Below, piece by piece: positions 4,948 to 6,291 of a stretch of 6,291 bases of DNA (within the stretch, counting starts at the first letter, position 1; each line of letters opens with the position of its first letter). A program made the position numbers and the translations under genes. The DNA is from a bacterium (lineage in GTDB: Bacteria > SZUA-182 > SZUA-191 > JAJRXT01). A model generated the notes under the pieces. It was not told where the DNA came from, did no database searches, and saw only the letters and a program-made list of their open reading frames with translations. The DNA is taken from positions 1-6,291 of the forward strand of contig JAJRUU010000221.1 of assembly GCA_024277605.1 (NCBI GenBank), written 5' to 3'.

Positions 4948-5958
4948 TTATTCTACCTCTACCAGTTGCCCCGAGTTTTTAAGTGACTTCTGGGCAGCCT
5001 CCAACACCCTTACTACCTTTAAGCCGTTCTCGCCATCGGTAACCGGGGATTGCCTGGTATTAATACACTCTATAAAATGAGCACACTCCTGCTTTACCGG
5101 TTCTTTAAGCTCTATCTTAGGAATTGCAATATCCCCATAATGAAGCTTAAACTGGAATTCACCGTAACTAAGCGCTGCTTCATCCCGATAGACGCCTTTA
5201 TCGTAAATCTTTAACTTAGCCTCGTTATCCACATCATCATAAATGATCATCTTTTTGGAACCGACCACGGTCATTGTCCGTTTTTTACTTGGATCCAGCC
5301 AACTTACATGAATATGCCCGGCTTTTTTACGGGGAAAATTCAGCGTCATAAACACTACATCCTCGATTCCATCCTGTAGGTAGGAAACCCCATTGGCGCT
5401 CACCGAAATCGGCTCTTCATCCAGCAGATACATCATGATAGATATATCGTGTGGAGCAAAATTCCACATAGCGTTTAAATCGGTTCTCACTCGCCCTAAA
5501 TTCACCCGGGTGGCATACAGATAATATATATCTCCCAACTCATCCTGTCTGATATAATCCCGTAGTTTAATAACCGCCGGGTTATACAAAAACACATGCC
5601 CTACCATCAAAATGCGCTCTCTTTGCTCAGCTAAGCGGATCAAATCCCGGGCCTCAGCGGCAGTCAAGGTCATGGGCTTTTCCACCAGCACATCCCGATT
5701 ATGTTCTAAAGCCCGCTTGGCTAAGTCGTAATGCGTGCTTGCCGGTGTGGCAATCGCCACCCCTTGGATAGCCTCTTCGGCGAGGATGTCCTCATAATTA
5801 TCGAACAGCTTTACATTGGGATATAAAAGCTTAACATGTTCCAGCCTTTTCTGGTCCGTATCGCTACAAGCCAGCAAATTAGCCTGGGGCAACTCATGAA
5901 AGTTACGGATTAAATTTGAACCCCAGGCGCCACAGCCAATAACTCCAACATTTACCAT
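4948..5958 (-). CDS. Gfo/Idh/MocA family NAD-dependent sugar dehydrogenase, WlbA/WbpB-like
   Basis: The 336-residue protein has an N-terminal Rossmann domain with G-C-G-A-W-G (8-13), an acidic C-S-D-T-D segment (31-35) ending the second strand and suited to NAD(H), V-A-I-A-T-P-A-S-T-H (67-76), and the family E-K-P motif (93-95, Lys94 catalytic type). The C-terminal alpha/beta domain has R-V-N-L-G-R-V-R-T-D-L-N (151-162) and W-N-F-A-P-H-D-I-S (165-173) with the catalytic-type His170. The N-L-G-x-x-x-x-D-x-N and A-P-H-D combination is characteristic of WlbA/WbpB enzymes that oxidise C3 of UDP-GlcNAc uronic acid to the 3-keto sugar. Length is usual. The start is supported by a strong GGAGGAGAG site 6 nt upstream. 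It lies 31 nt after the partial glycosyltransferase and two genes before its expected partner aminotransferase. Other nucleotide-sugar substrates are possible. Confidence 0.88.
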   Translation of the reverse strand: MVNVGVIGCGAWGSNLIRNFHELPQANLLACSDTDQKRLEHVKLLYPNVKLFDNYEDILAEEAIQGVAIATPASTHYDLAKRALEHNRDVLVEKPMTLTAAEARDLIRLAEQRERILMVGHVFLYNPAVIKLRDYIRQDELGDIYYLYATRVNLGRVRTDLNAMWNFAPHDISIMMYLLDEEPISVSANGVSYLQDGIEDVVFMTLNFPRKKAGHIHVSWLDPSKKRTMTVVGSKKMIIYDDVDNEAKLKIYDKGVYRDEAALSYGEFQFKLHYGDIAIPKIELKEPVKQECAHFIECINTRQSPVTDGENGLKVVRVLEAAQKSLKNSGQLVEVE

Positions 5959-5964
5959 AAACGA

Positions 5965-5973
5965 CTCTCCTCC
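5965..5973 (-). promoter_or_regulatory. Strong ribosome binding site of the sugar dehydrogenase
   Basis: Minus-strand GGAGGAGAG ends 6 nt before the ATG at 5956-5958, making this the best translation signal among the glycan genes in the window. Confidence 0.75.
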
Positions 5974-5989
5974 ATAATCACTTACCTAA

Positions 5990-6291
5990 TCATTCCTCAG
6001 ACCGCTCAAAGCGTAACATATTTATCTCTTCAGCAATAAGCCCCAGCAGAAAAACCAATACGCTGGTTATAAGCAGCAAAAGCACCATATTACTGAAATG
6101 CTGATGCTGAATAATCATATAAGAACCATAAACCAACCCGGCAAACAGCGAAGTCATGCTTATGGGTAAAAACACCCTGAATGGTGAGAATAAGGTAGCG
6201 ATTTTAAGCATAATAAAAAAGAACCGCACCCCATCCCGCAGAAGCCTGATTTTACTTGTACCGACTCTCTTATTAGTGACCACCGGCAAAA
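5990..6291 (-). CDS. C-terminal part of a membrane-anchored family 2 glycosyltransferase (5' end outside window)
   Basis: About 100 residues are visible, open to the window edge. They start with P-V-V-T-N-K-R-V-G-T-S-K-I-R, the K-R-x-G-x-S-K-I-R motif found after the catalytic domain of DPM1-like family 2 glycosyltransferases. A helix D-G-V-R-F-F-F-I-M-L-K-I-A follows, then the F-S-P-F-R-V-F-L-P motif, then two membrane segments (roughly residues 40-60 and 67-87 of the visible part) and a short charged tail ending RSEE. The TTG at 6287-6289 is unlikely to be the true start, because the family's catalytic domain should precede it. The protein probably makes or uses a polyprenyl-phosphate-linked sugar at the membrane. 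It appears to be the gene upstream of the dehydrogenase in the same operon. Confidence 0.82.
   Translation of the reverse strand, partial: LPVVTNKRVGTSKIRLLRDGVRFFFIMLKIATLFSPFRVFLPISMTSLFAGLVYGSYMIIQHQHFSNMVLLLLITSVLVFLLGLIAEEINMLRFERSEE

Overview
The window looks like a surface-glycan (polysaccharide or glycoconjugate) biosynthesis locus from a bacterium, most plausibly a Clostridia-type Firmicute. That placement rests on moderate GC, strong AGGAGG-type ribosome binding sites and the style of the proteins; no rRNA or marker gene is present, so it is tentative. Nearly all real genes are on the minus strand and are read from high to low coordinates.

From the right edge leftwards: the C-terminal end of a membrane-anchored family 2 glycosyltransferase (5990-6291, runs off the window); a Gfo/Idh/MocA sugar dehydrogenase resembling WlbA/WbpB (4948-5958); a family 9 (heptosyltransferase-like) glycosyltransferase (4006-4890); a DegT/DnrJ/EryC1/StrS PLP aminotransferase resembling WlbC/WbpE (2818-3975); and a DPM1-like family 2 glycosyltransferase with two C-terminal membrane segments (1871-2815). 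Gaps of 31, 57, 30 and 2 nt suggest one operon whose promoter lies outside the window. The dehydrogenase and aminotransferase are the classic pair that oxidises and then aminates C3 of a UDP-sugar (for example UDP-GlcNAcA to the 3-amino sugar). The glycosyltransferases would then place sugars on a lipid carrier or growing glycan.

At 1298-1804 the operon is interrupted by a plus-strand toxin-antitoxin cassette, hicB-hicA. HicB is intact, but hicA carries a one-base frameshift in a G5 run, after which an otherwise well-preserved HicA frame continues to its stop. On the far side, a 32-codon minus-strand open frame (1194-1292), possibly a gene remnant, overlaps the TTG start of a DUF354 GT-B-fold protein (166-1197), the last member of the glycan gene set.

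The left edge (1 to about 150) is one end of an IS3-family insertion sequence, with the first 19 codons of its OrfA transposase. Its leader holds a promoter and a nested inverted repeat overlapping the ribosome binding site. This arrangement could block transposase translation from transcripts that read in from the adjacent glycan operon. No tRNA, rRNA, CRISPR array or convincing intrinsic terminator was seen.
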